A stretch of DNA of 64,000 nt from JBBQUN01 sp963698395 (GTDB lineage Bacteria > Actinomycetota > Acidimicrobiia > Acidimicrobiales > SZUA-35): the NCBI GenBank assembly GCA_963698395.1, contig CAVOQQ010000008.1:62001-126000 (forward strand), given 5' to 3'. Shown here in pieces: positions 51,225 to 61,440 of this stretch. The notes under the pieces were generated by a model. The model made no database searches. It was not told the origin of the DNA and worked only from the letters and a program-made list of their open reading frames with translations. Position 1 is the stretch's first letter, and the number at the start of each line of letters is the position of its first letter. A program made the translations under genes and the position numbers.

Positions 51225-51284
51225 ATGCGACGCACGAATTCATCAGGCTTGTTGGCCGCCAGCAGCTTCTTCCCTCGGGCGTGA
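51225..51284 (+). CDS. possible 19-residue leader peptide before the lactonase gene
   Basis: An ATG at 51225 with GAGAAGG six bases upstream opens 19 codons (MRRTNSSGLLAASSFFPRA) ending at 51284, four bases before the lactonase GTG. It has a better ribosome-binding site than the main gene, so it may couple translation. It could equally be chance. Confidence 0.25.
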   Translation: MRRTNSSGLLAASSFFPRA

Positions 51285-51288
51285 CGTC

Positions 51289-52377
51289 GTGACAGAGCGA
51301 ACCTTCCTCTTCGCCGGCTGCTACACCCACGACTCGTCGGTTGGCATCTGCGTCTTCGATGCCTCTGATCCTCACGGGGGTCTCGCCGAATTGAGTCAGG
51401 TGGAGGGTATCGAGCACCCGTCCTTCCTCGCCGCCCACCCGAATGGCCAGGTGTTGTACGCCGTCAGCGAGACCTCGTCGACCGAGGGTGGGGGAGTCGT
51501 GGCGCTCAGCATCGACTCGGCGGACGGTTCGCTGACCATGATCGACCGAGTCTCGAGCCAAGGCTCTGCGCCGTGTTATGTGAGCGTTGCCGGTGATGGT
51601 CGATATCTCTACGTCGCCAACTATGTCGGCGGATCGATAGCGGTCTACTCGCTGGCGCCCGATGGCAGGTTCGGTGACCTGGTTGCCGTCCATCAGCATC
51701 ATGGTTCTGGGCCGACTGCCCGCCAAGAGGGCCCGCATCCGCATTGCATCATGCCCGGCACCAATGCTCCAGCGAACAGCGGCCACTCGGTCTATGCCGC
51801 TGACCTCGGTACGGATCGTGTCATTCGCTACGCGCACGATGGTCGCCAACACGGCGACCAGTTCGGGCCTGCGGATGAGCTGGTGTTCGACCCGGGGTGC
51901 GGGCCGCGACATCTTGCATTCCATCCCGAACAGCCGGTTGCCTTCGTGGTCTGCGAACTCGCCTCGACCATCGAGGTCCTCGGCGTCGAAGAAGAGACCG
52001 GTCGACTGACTCGCCACGGAAGCTGGTCGACGCTTCCGGATGGCTTCGTGGGGTCGTCGATCGGTGCCGAGGTTCGTGTGCACCCGAACGGCCGCCAGGT
52101 CTATGTGTCCAACCGAGGTCATGACAGCATTGCCGTCTTCGCTTTCGGCGGTCCGCTCGAGCCGCTCGTGCCGCTCGGTCACGTACCCAGCGGCGGCGTG
52201 ACGCCGAGGAGCTTTGCCGTGCATCCATCGGGACGGGCGCTCCTCGTCGCCAACCAGGACAGCAACAGCATCGTTCGGTTCACGATCGATCCAGCAACGG
52301 GCATCCCGGAACAATGCGCTGATGCCTACCGCGTTTCCCAGCCCGTCTGTCTCACTTTTCTGGAGGCCGGTCGATGA
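51289..52377 (+). CDS. lactonase, 7-bladed beta-propeller (6-phosphogluconolactonase/YbhE family)
   Basis: A 362-residue beta-propeller of the Pgl/YbhE lactonase family. Repeated blade strands read HPNGQVLYAVSETS, AGDGRYLYVANYVGGSIAVY, HPNGRQVYVSNRGHDSIAVF and HPSGRALLVANQDSNSIVRF. DLGTDRVIRYAHDG is typical of the family. It hydrolyses a sugar lactone; with the next gene (NAD dehydrogenase) it would convert an aldose-derived lactone to the aldonic acid. The GTG at 51289 has little Shine-Dalgarno; the short upstream reading frame may couple translation. It is the first gene of the five-gene sugar operon; a LacI operator lies upstream. Confidence 0.85.
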   Translation: MTERTFLFAGCYTHDSSVGICVFDASDPHGGLAELSQVEGIEHPSFLAAHPNGQVLYAVSETSSTEGGGVVALSIDSADGSLTMIDRVSSQGSAPCYVSVAGDGRYLYVANYVGGSIAVYSLAPDGRFGDLVAVHQHHGSGPTARQEGPHPHCIMPGTNAPANSGHSVYAADLGTDRVIRYAHDGRQHGDQFGPADELVFDPGCGPRHLAFHPEQPVAFVVCELASTIEVLGVEEETGRLTRHGSWSTLPDGFVGSSIGAEVRVHPNGRQVYVSNRGHDSIAVFAFGGPLEPLVPLGHVPSGGVTPRSFAVHPSGRALLVANQDSNSIVRFTIDPATGIPEQCADAYRVSQPVCLTFLEAGR

Positions 52378-53237
52378 CCGAACGAATTCCTCTCGACCGA
52401 CCAACGGTGCTGGTCACCGGTGCAGCGGGCCGGCTCGGTCGAACGGTCGCATCGCTCCTGCACGAGGAGGGCTACGACCCGCTTGCCAGCGACGTCGTCG
52501 ACGGAGGTGAGGTGCCCTACCGATTCGAACAGGCCGACTTGCTCGATCACGAAGCTGCCAGCCGGCTCCTCGAAGGTATCGACGTGGTCTTGCACATCGG
52601 GAATCACCCAGGTATCGGCAGCAGGCCACCGCAAATGGTCTTCGGCCAGAACGTCGCCATGAACGAGAACGTGTTCCAAGGTGCTGCCGAGTGCGGTGTG
52701 TCTCGCATCGTCTTCGCCAGCACGCTCCAACTCATTGGCTCCCATATCGACGATCGAACAGTGGTGAACAAGCCGGCAACGCCGCGATACCCAATGGATG
52801 CAACCACGCCGCCTGACCCCTCGAACGTCTACGCACTCAGCAAGACCGTCAGCGAAGTCATGCTGCGCTACTACGCAGAGCGCTGCGGCATCGACTGCGT
52901 CGCTCTGCGGTTCCCCTTCCTGCACAACCTCGAGGATTGGGTGGGCGTCTCCCTCGGTGAGGAACGCTTCACCGACATCCTCGAAGGGTTCTCAGGACTC
53001 ACCTACCACGACGCAGCCAACCTGTTCCTTGCCGTGATCCGCACGGATCTGCCGGGCTATCGGGTCTACATGCCCGGTACCACGCATCGCCATCGCGATC
53101 TGGCGTTTTCCGACCTCCTCCGCGCCCACTATCCGAGCGTCCCCACCACCACGACCGATCTCATCGACGTCTCGACCATCGTTGCGGAAACCGGCTGGCA
53201 ACCCAGCACCGACTACGGCCAATTCGGCCATTCATGA
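52374..53237 (+). CDS. NAD(P)-dependent epimerase/dehydratase-family sugar dehydrogenase (extended SDR)
   Basis: A 287-residue extended SDR: TVLVTGAAGRLGRTVASLLH, then the catalytic ASTLQLIGS and YALSKTVSEVMLRYYAERCG (YxxxK), with LRFPFLHN. The family includes NAD-dependent uronate and aldose dehydrogenases as well as epimerases. Directly following a lactonase and preceding an acid-sugar dehydratase, it most likely oxidises an aldose or uronate to a lactone (inference). Start overlaps the lactonase stop (ATGA). An epimerase role is the alternative. Confidence 0.8.
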   Translation: MTERIPLDRPTVLVTGAAGRLGRTVASLLHEEGYDPLASDVVDGGEVPYRFEQADLLDHEAASRLLEGIDVVLHIGNHPGIGSRPPQMVFGQNVAMNENVFQGAAECGVSRIVFASTLQLIGSHIDDRTVVNKPATPRYPMDATTPPDPSNVYALSKTVSEVMLRYYAERCGIDCVALRFPFLHNLEDWVGVSLGEERFTDILEGFSGLTYHDAANLFLAVIRTDLPGYRVYMPGTTHRHRDLAFSDLLRAHYPSVPTTTTDLIDVSTIVAETGWQPSTDYGQFGHS

Positions 53238-53271
53238 ACTCATCGCCCACACCACCGAGGAAGCAGCACTC

Positions 53272-54477
53272 ATGGCAAAGCCCACCACCATCGAAGACGT
53301 TCAGATCATCCTCACCCAGCCGGGTAGCGCTCGACTCGCCATCGTGAAGGTGCAGACGTCAGAGCCCGGTCTCTACGGCATCGGATGCGCCACCTTCACC
53401 CAGCGGATCCACGCCGTTGCTGCCGCGCTCGAGCACCACCTCAAGCCGTTCCTGATCGGACGTGACGTTTCACGGATCGAAGAGATCTGGCAGATGTCGA
53501 TGGTGCACGGCTACTGGCGCAACGGGCCGGTCCTGAACAACGCGATCTCCGGTGTGGATCAGGCCCTGTGGGACATCAAGGGGAAGCAAGCCGGCATGCC
53601 CGTCCATGACCTTCTCGGCGGCAAGTGTCGCGAAGGCGCCAACGTCTACGTCCACGCCGACGGGCCAACACCGCAGGACGTCACCGACCGAGTGAAGGAA
53701 TTCGTCGGAGAGGGCTACCGCTTCGTCCGAATCCAACAGGGCCTCTACGGGGGCAAGGCGACCGAGCTCCTCCGACCGCGCAATGCACCCGACGGCGCGT
53801 ACTTCGATCCGAAGGCGTACCGACGCGACACGCTGGCAATGATGGAGCACGTGCGAGCCGCGGTCGGCCCCGACCTCGAGCTGCTCCACGACGTCCACGA
53901 GCGGCTGGCCCCCTCCGACGCCGTGTTGTTCGCCAAGGACGTCGAACCCATCAGGCTGTTCTTCCTCGAAGACCCGCTGGCTCCCGAGGATTTGGAGTGG
54001 CTCGAGCGGATCCGATCGCAGTCTGCAACACCGCTGGCCCTGGGTGAGCTGTTCAATCACCCGCTGGAATGGCGGACGGTGATCGAGCGGCGACTCGTCG
54101 ACTTCATCCGGATGCACGTGAGCCAGATGGGCGGGATCACCCCGGCCCGCAAGGCGGCCGACATGGCCCACGCCTACGGGATCCGAACTGCGTGGCACGG
54201 CCCTCCCGACACCTCACCCGTCGGGCATGCGGCCAACCTCCACCTCGATCTGTGGTCGCCGGCCTTCGGTGTACAGGAGTGGTACCGGCCGTCGGAGCTC
54301 GACTACGCGATGTTCCCGGGACTGCCGATCGTCGAGGACGGCTATCTCTACGCCAACGATCGTCCGGGTCTCGGGATCGACATCGACGAGAAGCTCGCAA
54401 GGGAATTCCCGGTGCGCGACGTGGTGGAGGAGTGGACGCAGGCACGACTCCCCGATGGATCACCGGTGAGGCCATGA
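53272..54477 (+). CDS. enolase-superfamily sugar-acid dehydratase (mannonate dehydratase / RspA type)
   Basis: A 401-residue enolase-superfamily enzyme, about the length of ManD. It carries the RspA/ManD patterns FVRIQQGLYGGK, LLHDVHERLAPSDAVLFAKD, FFLEDPLAPEDLEWLERIRS, LALGELFNHPLEWRTVIERR, RMHVSQMGGITPARKAADMA and AWHGPPDTSPVGHAANLHLD. It should bind Mg2+ and dehydrate D-mannonate and/or D-gluconate to 2-keto-3-deoxygluconate; members differ in which acid they prefer. In the operon it feeds KDG to the kinase and aldolase. The ATG at 53272 has GAGGAAG upstream; the end overlaps the aldolase start (ATGA). Confidence 0.87.
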   Translation: MAKPTTIEDVQIILTQPGSARLAIVKVQTSEPGLYGIGCATFTQRIHAVAAALEHHLKPFLIGRDVSRIEEIWQMSMVHGYWRNGPVLNNAISGVDQALWDIKGKQAGMPVHDLLGGKCREGANVYVHADGPTPQDVTDRVKEFVGEGYRFVRIQQGLYGGKATELLRPRNAPDGAYFDPKAYRRDTLAMMEHVRAAVGPDLELLHDVHERLAPSDAVLFAKDVEPIRLFFLEDPLAPEDLEWLERIRSQSATPLALGELFNHPLEWRTVIERRLVDFIRMHVSQMGGITPARKAADMAHAYGIRTAWHGPPDTSPVGHAANLHLDLWSPAFGVQEWYRPSELDYAMFPGLPIVEDGYLYANDRPGLGIDIDEKLAREFPVRDVVEEWTQARLPDGSPVRP

Positions 54478-55149
54478 GCGGCGGGGCAGCAGACCAACCG
54501 CCGTCGGGAGCAGACGAGGACGTCATGTCGGCGATCGGCAACGCGCGGGTGGTCCCGGTTGTCACGATCGACGACGCCGGTGTCGGCGGCGGCCCTGGTC
54601 TCGGCCCTTGTCGATGGCGGACTTCCAGTCGTGGAGATCACGCTGCGGACACCGACGGCAATCGAGGCCATTCGTCGAGCGGCGGCCGAGGTCCCGGTTG
54701 CGATCGTCGGTGCAGGTTCGGTGACGTCGGCGGCCGCCACCGCTTCGGCCATCGAAGCGGGCGCTCGCTTCATCGTCTCGCCGGGAATCGACGAGGGCGT
54801 CATCAGCACCGCTCGAGACGGCGGTGTGCCGGTGATCCCGGGGATCGCAACCGCAACGGAACTCATGTGGGCCATGAGACTAGGCGTCGATGTGGTGAAG
54901 CTGTTTCCGGCCGAGGTGATCGGTGGCGTCGGGATGATCGCTGCGTTGTCGGCCGTGTGGCCTGATGTGCGATTCATGCCAACGGGTGGGATCGCGCCGG
55001 CCAACCTCGGGGCGTATCTTGCCCTCAGTCAGGTGCTGGCCGTCGGGGGATCGTGGATGGTGCCGATTTCCGCCGTCGCCGCTCGGGACTGGGCGTCGAT
55101 CACCGAGGCGGCGTCGGCGGCACACGAGCTCACGTTGGCGTTCACATGA
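54474..55149 (+). CDS. eda: 2-dehydro-3-deoxyphosphogluconate (KDPG/KHG) aldolase, one-base shift near N-terminus
   Basis: A class I aldolase of about 224 residues. Starting at the ATG at 54474, which overlaps the dehydratase stop, it reads MSAIGNARVVPVVTIDDAGV, then slips in GGCGGCGGCCC (about 54584-54596). With one base fewer, LVSALVDGGLPVVEITLRTP follows, with the catalytic Glu. The Schiff-base Lys is in DVVKLFPAEVIGG, and PTGGIAPANLGAYLAL closes the barrel. It cleaves KDPG to pyruvate and glyceraldehyde 3-phosphate, the last step of the pathway in this cluster. The stop overlaps the kinase start (ATGA). The shift is probably an assembly error. Confidence 0.85.
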
Positions 55150-56186
55150 GCGCTGTCGTCGCCCCGCGCCCCGCCGGGGAGTGTCGCTTCGATGCCCTCA
55201 CGCTCGGCGAGGTCATGCTGCGGTTCGACCCCGGAGAAGGACGGGTCCGGACCGCCCGATCGTTCCAGGTCTCGGAAGGGGGAGGGGAGTACAACGTTGG
55301 GCGTGCGTTGCGCCGCTGCTTCGGCCAGCGCTCGGCGTTGGTGACCGCCATCGGTGACAACGAGGTGGGTCGTCTCCTCGAAGATCTCCTGCTCCAGGGA
55401 GGGGTGAACCTCGATCACGTGGTGTGGAAAGCTGCCGACGACGTGGGCCGCGAACACCGGACGCCGCTGAACTTCACCGAGCGGGGCTTTGGTGTTCGAA
55501 GCGCTCGGGGTGTCTACGACCGTGCGAACTCCGCGACCGCGGCGCTGCGGCCCGACGACGTCGATTTCCATCGTCTTTTCGGTGAGCTGGGTGTTCGGTG
55601 GTTCCACACCGGCGGCATCTTCGCTGGGCTGTCCGAGTCGACCTTCGAGGTTGCGAGGGTGGCGATGGCGACGGCTCGTGAATACGGAACCGTGGTTTCC
55701 TACGACATCAACTATCGACCGAGTCTGTGGCAGGCAGCGGGTGGCATCGATGCCGCGCAACGCAGGACGAACGAACTCCTCGACAATGTCGATGTGCTTC
55801 TCGGCGTCGACGCTGCCGATTTCGGCGGGACCATCGATCGCGTCCGGTCGGAGCACCCGCATCTCTCGGCCGTTGCCACCACAGGACGGGTCGTCCACTC
55901 GGCCTCGGTCAACGACTGGTGGGGCGTTGCATGGTCGCCGGGCGATGGCACGATCGAGGGAACCCGCCACAATGGCCTCGCCATCCTGGATCGGGTTGGC
56001 GGCGGTGACGGTTTCGCGTCGGGTCTCATCTACGGGCTGCTCGAGCAGCGTTCCTTGGCGAACGCGCTGGAGTTGGGAATCGCCCACGGGGCACTGGTGA
56101 TGACAACACCCGGCGACACGTCGTCGGTCGATCTGGCCGACGTGGAACGCCTGGCGTCGGGCGGCGATGCGTCGGTGATTCGTTAG
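55146..56186 (+). CDS. kdgK: PfkB-family sugar kinase, likely 2-keto-3-deoxygluconate kinase
   Basis: A 346-residue ribokinase-like kinase. The substrate strand is LTLGEVMLRFDPGEG, then SEGGGEYNVGRALRR, and the ATP/anion-hole motif is DRVGGGDGFASGLIYGLLEQ, in which the usual GAGD is GGGD and the catalytic Asp is kept. TGGIFAGLSE and VSYDINYRPSLW also match KdgK-type enzymes. In this operon, with dehydratase and KDPG aldolase, KDG is the expected substrate. ATG overlaps the aldolase stop (ATGA). The stop overlaps the convergent phosphorylase-like gene by four bases. Confidence 0.85.
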   Translation: MSAVVAPRPAGECRFDALTLGEVMLRFDPGEGRVRTARSFQVSEGGGEYNVGRALRRCFGQRSALVTAIGDNEVGRLLEDLLLQGGVNLDHVVWKAADDVGREHRTPLNFTERGFGVRSARGVYDRANSATAALRPDDVDFHRLFGELGVRWFHTGGIFAGLSESTFEVARVAMATAREYGTVVSYDINYRPSLWQAAGGIDAAQRRTNELLDNVDVLLGVDAADFGGTIDRVRSEHPHLSAVATTGRVVHSASVNDWWGVAWSPGDGTIEGTRHNGLAILDRVGGGDGFASGLIYGLLEQRSLANALELGIAHGALVMTTPGDTSSVDLADVERLASGGDASVIR

Positions 56187-59100
56187 CTGGTTGCGGGGTC
56201 GTCCATCCAACGCTGCATCGTCTCCTCGCCGATCACCCAGTCGATCTCGGCGATCGCCCCGCGCCTGGCAAACAGCTCCCGAGAGTGCGTGGCGTCGAGT
56301 ACGAGCCCGGAGATTCGGTCGATGGCGCCGTCAGCCCCGTGGACGTGAATCGCGTCCTCGATCCCGTGATCGATCGTCATGGGAACGCCGCAGAAGGTCA
56401 GGTGCGATTGGCCGAACGCACCATCGAGCCCGGCGGTGAAGACCTCGTCAGGCGGCAGCAGGCCTGGCATGAGATTTGCGCTGCCGTCGACGATCCGGAA
56501 GCCGAGCTCACCGAAGCGGGTGAGCACCTCCTCCTTCACCTGGCCGGTCATACCGGGTTGCTGTGCTCCCGCATGCGCGGGAGTGTGGGAGTAGCAGTCG
56601 GTTGGTATCGCCCCGTAGGAGGCGGGGTCTTTCTCGAATCCCAGACCGGACCGGATCCGGCGGTACGCCGCAGCGAGCTGCGCGACGACGTCGTCGGGTT
56701 CGTCAGCGTCGAGCGCCGACCAGTAGTTGTCCTGCACGGCGAGCAGGAGCTTGGCCACCATGTGCCAGTACACCGAGCCGAGGCCCTCGTAGCCATACAT
56801 GCTGCCCGAACGCCCGGTGAATGATCGATGATCGAAGACGTCCTCGTAGAGGTCGAGCACCGCACGTTGCACGTCGCCGGGGACCGACCGATGCGTCAGC
56901 CAGTCTTGGAGTGCTTCGGCGTTGGTGAACTCGGGACGGAAGTGGAGCCGGCCTCGATGGTCGGTGGCGAAGACACCGAGGAGGAGATCGTCGTGGGCTC
57001 GGAGTCGCTCGGCCGCCTCGGTGGGGACGATGTTGCGATCGAGGAACGGGCGCAGAGGCGTAGCCGGGTAGAGCATGAAGGTGTGCTGATCGGCTCGATA
57101 CATCTCCGAGTCGAAGAGGGAATCCACGACGGCGACGGCCTCGGTGGCGGTGAGCATCCCCGACGAGAGGATGGCAACCTGGCCCTCGAGCATGGGGCCG
57201 AGGTGGTCGACGTGAGCGCTCGAGTCGGTCGGGAACGAGACCCGATTGTAGGAGTGGTAGAGGCCGTCGTCGCGGCGTGCTCCTCGGATGGTTCGATCGA
57301 GGTGGTCGCGGGCAATGACACAGAGGTGTCGGATCTCGGTTGGGTCGATGTCGACCGCGTGGAGGACGGCGCCGGAACGTACCCGGTCGCGGTGGGCCGA
57401 GCCGCTGCGACCGAGTGCGTCGAGGATCTCGCGTCGCTCGAGGTCGTCGACTCGGTCTGAGCCTTCTGCGTGGCGGTCGAGGATGTCGGTGATGTCACCG
57501 AGCCACTGCGACGACCGATGCCGTCATCGGCGTCGCGCCGAGCTGGGCCTCATCGAGCAATCGATCGATGAGGTCGAGGTAGCGACGGAGGTGATAGAGG
57601 GTGACCATCGACAGGCCTGGTCCGGCGAGCGCATTGTTTGCGTCGTTCCACTCCGGGCGTTGGGTGTTCAGCCAGATCCCCCCGTCCGGAACGAAGCTGC
57701 TGAGCTTGGCCAGAGCGGGGACGAGCAGCTTCTCCAAGAGACCGGCTCGATGCAGCGCACCGTCTGGACCCGCGAGGAGGCGTCCGTCGGCACCGATGCG
57801 TTCATGACGGCGATCGATCTCGGCGGCGCGCTCTTCGTCGTAGGTGATGGTGTTGCGTGGATCGTCGACCATGGCATCGTGATCGGCGAGAACGTAGGGG
57901 ATGTCGGCATAGGTGAAGACCGATCGATCGAGCCAATCGCCGATGGCGCCTGGGTCGAAGCGGTCCCAGGCCTCGAGGAGACGCATCAGGTAGATGATCT
58001 GGTGATCGCCCCAGTAGCCGATGTTGCTCCACGGGTCGTGTGGGTCAGGAATCTCCCAGTCGATGCCCGCACGAGAGATCCGGTAGGGGTTGAAGCCGTC
58101 GAGGTTCGACGCATTCACGAACTTCGCAACGACGTTGGGCAGGTAGGCGGGGTAGGACTGAAGGAGCGCCTCCCAGTTCTGGAAGATGTCGCGCCAGTTG
58201 CCTTCGTACGACAGCACCTGGTCGCCGACGTCGGTTCGGACGTTGATCGAGAAGCGATTCCACGGGCGACTGGGGTCGCCATGTCGACGCGAGAACGTCA
58301 GCGGTAGGTACTCGAGCACCAGTCGAACGAGGTCGGCATCGGCTCGAGCTTTCGCAGCGGCACGGAGGTCGATGACGTCGACTTCGGCATCCAACGATCC
58401 GAGCCAGAGCCGATGTTGCTCGTACACCTCCCGGTTGCGGCTCTCGACGAAGTCGGCGAAGTCGGCGACGGGTACCCGGTGCTCGAAGGGGAAGACGCCG
58501 CCGCGCATGGAGTTGAAGAGCACGTTCGAGAGGTGGTGGGCGTCGGCCACGTCGTCGCCCGTCTTCTGGAACGCGTCGGCTCCGGCGAGCAGGGCTTGGA
58601 GTCGTGTGGATCCGAGTTGGATGCTCTTCGTGATCGTTTCGCCGGCATCGGGCGTGGCGGCGATGCTCACTGCTTGCTCGACCTGCGCGTGGTCGCGGTC
58701 GGTGTCGGCGATCAGACTCCACGAGACGGTCTGGGCCGCCGAGAGGTCGATCGGTCCGCGGAGCAGGTAGGCGCCAGGCCGTCCCGTGACCATCGCAGAC
58801 GGCCGAGCGGATCGGCCTTCGAGCATGCGGGTGAGCGCCCGGCTGTCGAGGTCGATCTCTGCGTTGTCGAAGCCGGTCGACCACACGATGGTTGCGGTGA
58901 GTGCTTCGGCCGGTTCTGCCTTGTCGGTGATGAGCGATTCGAGGTTGAAGACGGCGAGCCGGCCCCACGGTCCGATCTCGGATCGCTTGTAGGCATCGAC
59001 GAGGTTCGACAGGGTCATCTCGGTGTGCGCATCGACACCTGCGGGCATGACGTCGATGAAGCCGTCGAGAACGTCGTAGGACGCGTCGACCTCGTGCGTG

Positions 59101-59541
59101 GTTCTCGAGTTCGACGGTCCGTACCCAGCCATGGGCGTCCGAGGGAGCCCACGTGGCTCGGAACGTCAACTGCCAGTCGGGGTGGTGCTCTTCGAAGATC
59201 AATCGATCGCCGAGCACGCTCTTGGCGATCGAGCGCGTGCAGCGCGGGGTCTGCTGACGGCCGAACGGGCACCAGTGCTCGCGCACCCCATCATGCACGC
59301 GAGTGATCACGGTGACCGGTCCGGTCGTGCCGGCCGAGCGGTGGAGCCGATCGTCGGTCTCGTACGGGAAGAGGGCGTGATCGGCATCGATCCGGCCGGC
59401 GGTCAGTGCTCCGGTGCTCGAAACGAACATCCAGAGGTCCGAGTCGGAGACGACGGTCATGAGGAACGGATCCATGTTTCCGACGTCGTCGATTCGGTAG
59501 TACTCGACGCCGTCGTGTCTCCACAATGCTCCACTGACCAT
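56183..59541 (-). CDS. large carbohydrate-active protein, GH94/cellobiose-phosphorylase-like, split by two one-base shifts
   Basis: A protein of about 1,118 residues read in three frames. The first part, MVSGALWRHDGVEYYRIDDV to VRTVELEN, shifts at about 59100 (GG for G); the second continues EVDASYDVLDGFIDVMPAGV and SYEGNWRDIFQNWEALLQSY to LGATPMTAS. It shifts again at 57515-57516 (CC on the plus strand) into SQWLGDITDILDRHAEGSDR and runs to the end. The middle part has GYWGDHQIIYLMRLLEAWDR and PEWNDANNALAGPGLSM, a Trp-Asn-Asp motif like that of glycoside-phosphorylase clan GH-L. I therefore call it phosphorylase-like, but the family (GH94, GH161 or another) is unsure. It follows the beta-glucosidase by five bases in the same transcript. 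Confidence 0.65.
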
Positions 59542-59546
59542 GATGT

Positions 59547-61337
59547 CTACCTTCCTACCTGAACTGCGGCTGCGGCGTGCCCGATGGGCCACGCCGGTGG
59601 GCTGGACGTCGGATCGATCTCGCCGGTGATCTGCTCGACACTCCTTGGCCACACCATCGGAAGCCGGCCGCTGAATGGCACTTCTCCGGTGAGAACGTCG
59701 GCGATCCCATCGGCTTCGGATCCAGGCAACCAGCATGCAACGATCGCGTCGGCCACCTCGACGATGGGCTCGATGAGGAGGGGCCGACCGGACACGATGA
59801 CCACGACGAGATGCTCGACGCGGTCACGCATCCGACGAACGAGGTCGATCTGATCAGGGTCGACCGACAGATCCGATCGATCGCCACCACCTTCCACGTA
59901 CGGCAACTCATGAACGGCCACGATGCCGTAGGGCGCCTTGGCCGAGCCCAGTGTGCCGGCGCTGTCATAGTGGACTCGGTCGGCTCCGAGGTGACGCCGA
60001 AGCCCGTCGAGAATCGTCGAGCCTTCGGTTGTGTTGCCCGTCGAACCTTCCCAAGAAATCGTCCACCCGCCACACGCAATGCCGATGTCGTCCAACGCAT
60101 CGCCGGCTGCCAGCACGGTGGTCGTAGGAATCGGGAGGACACCTCGATCGACGAGCACGACGGCGGAGGCGCAGACGGCGGCTCGTGCCAGCGCTCGGTG
60201 CTTCGAGCAGCCGATCACGTCGAGGGGCACCTGGATCGGCGTCGTTCCGGACAGGATCCCGAGTCGCCCCTTGACGTACAGGATTCGGCTGACGGCGTCG
60301 TCGATTCGGTTCTCAGGAATCCTTCCTGAGTCGACCAACTCGACCAGCGTGGTGATGAAGCGCTCGTGGTCGAACGGGACCATGATCATGTCGACACCCG
60401 CGTTCACGGCCTGCTCGACCGCAGTGCGGTAGTCGGAATCGAGCTGGTCGACGGCCATCCAATCCGAGATCACGAAACCGGGAAAGGCGAGTTCACCCTT
60501 GAGGACGGTGGTCAGGAGGTAGCGGTGGCCATGGAGTCGTTTGCCCTTCCATGAGGCGTAGGTCGCCATGACCGTGAGGGCACCGGCATCGAGTGCTGCG
60601 ACGAAGGGTGCCAGATGCACCCGTCGGAGCTCCTCCTCGGAGATCGGGGCATCGCCCTGGTCGATCTGCCAGTTCTCGCCCCAGCCGTCCCACCAGTCGA
60701 TCCACGGGTGACGGTGCGCCCCTGCACTTCCCCAGGTCGTCGCCCCCTCGCCTACGTAGTGCTTGGCACAGGCGAGCACGCCATCGACCGCGAGATCGTC
60801 ACCGTGCCACCCCTCGACGGCAGCACGACCGAGCGCAGAAACGAGCTCGGGGTCCTGTGAGAACCCTTCGTAGGTTCGACCCCATCGAACGTCGAGTGGA
60901 ACGGCGAGGCAGGGAGCGAACGACCACCGTGCGCCCGTCGCCGCCGTCTCCAGCGCAGCGGCCCGGGCAATCGCACGCATCAGATCCGGGTCGGCTGTCG
61001 CCCCCATGCCGATGTTGTGCGGAAAGATGGTCGCCCCGACAACGTTGTTGTGCCCGTGTACTGCGTCGGTCCCGTAGAGAAGGGGAATCCCGAGCCTGCT
61101 TCGGGTGGAGCCGGCGACGAACGACTCGACGGTTTCCCGCCATGCTCGTGGCGAACCATCGCCGGGGTTGCCACCGCCGCCACTCAGGATGGAGCCGATC
61201 GACCAGGTCGCCACCTGGCCGGCGGTGATGCTTCCGAGCTCGACCTGTGTCATCTGGCCGGCCTTCTCCTGCAGCGTCATGGATTCCACGATCGCGACGA
61301 TGTCGGCATCGTTGTCAGCGAGGGTGTGGCGTCGCAC
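59547..61337 (-). CDS. glycoside hydrolase family 3 beta-glucosidase-like enzyme
   Basis: A 596-residue GH3 enzyme. The N-terminal barrel has QEKAGQMTQVELGSITAGQV, GIPLLYGTDAVHGHNNVVGA, ARWSFAPCLAVPLDVRWGRT, AKHYVGEGATTWGSAG and the nucleophile Asp in FPGFVISDWMAVDQL. The C-terminal sandwich domain carries LPGSEADGIADVLTGEVPFS. It splits terminal beta-glucosides (cellobiose or other beta-linked oligosaccharides). No signal peptide is seen, so it likely acts in the cytosol on imported sugar. The GTG at 61337 with GGGAG five bases upstream is the start; a perfect LacI-type operator lies 15 bases before it. Confidence 0.9.
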   Translation of the reverse strand: MRRHTLADNDADIVAIVESMTLQEKAGQMTQVELGSITAGQVATWSIGSILSGGGGNPGDGSPRAWRETVESFVAGSTRSRLGIPLLYGTDAVHGHNNVVGATIFPHNIGMGATADPDLMRAIARAAALETAATGARWSFAPCLAVPLDVRWGRTYEGFSQDPELVSALGRAAVEGWHGDDLAVDGVLACAKHYVGEGATTWGSAGAHRHPWIDWWDGWGENWQIDQGDAPISEEELRRVHLAPFVAALDAGALTVMATYASWKGKRLHGHRYLLTTVLKGELAFPGFVISDWMAVDQLDSDYRTAVEQAVNAGVDMIMVPFDHERFITTLVELVDSGRIPENRIDDAVSRILYVKGRLGILSGTTPIQVPLDVIGCSKHRALARAAVCASAVVLVDRGVLPIPTTTVLAAGDALDDIGIACGGWTISWEGSTGNTTEGSTILDGLRRHLGADRVHYDSAGTLGSAKAPYGIVAVHELPYVEGGGDRSDLSVDPDQIDLVRRMRDRVEHLVVVIVSGRPLLIEPIVEVADAIVACWLPGSEADGIADVLTGEVPFSGRLPMVWPRSVEQITGEIDPTSSPPAWPIGHAAAAVQVGR

Positions 61338-61352
61338 GGATCTCCCATCAAA

Positions 61353-61368
61353 CTGGGAGCGCTCCCAG
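61353..61368. promoter_or_regulatory. LacI-family operator upstream of the beta-glucosidase gene
   Basis: CTGGGAGCGCTCCCAG is a perfect 16-base palindrome, the cleanest of the four copies in the window. It lies between the LacI gene stop (61441) and the beta-glucosidase start (61337), so it should control the minus-strand glucosidase/phosphorylase operon. Confidence 0.85.
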
Positions 61369-61440
61369 CACGCTGGGCACTGTAGGGAGCGATGGCGTTC
61401 GGGTCAAGGTTCGATTCGAGTCGGGCCCGCGACGTCGGTG

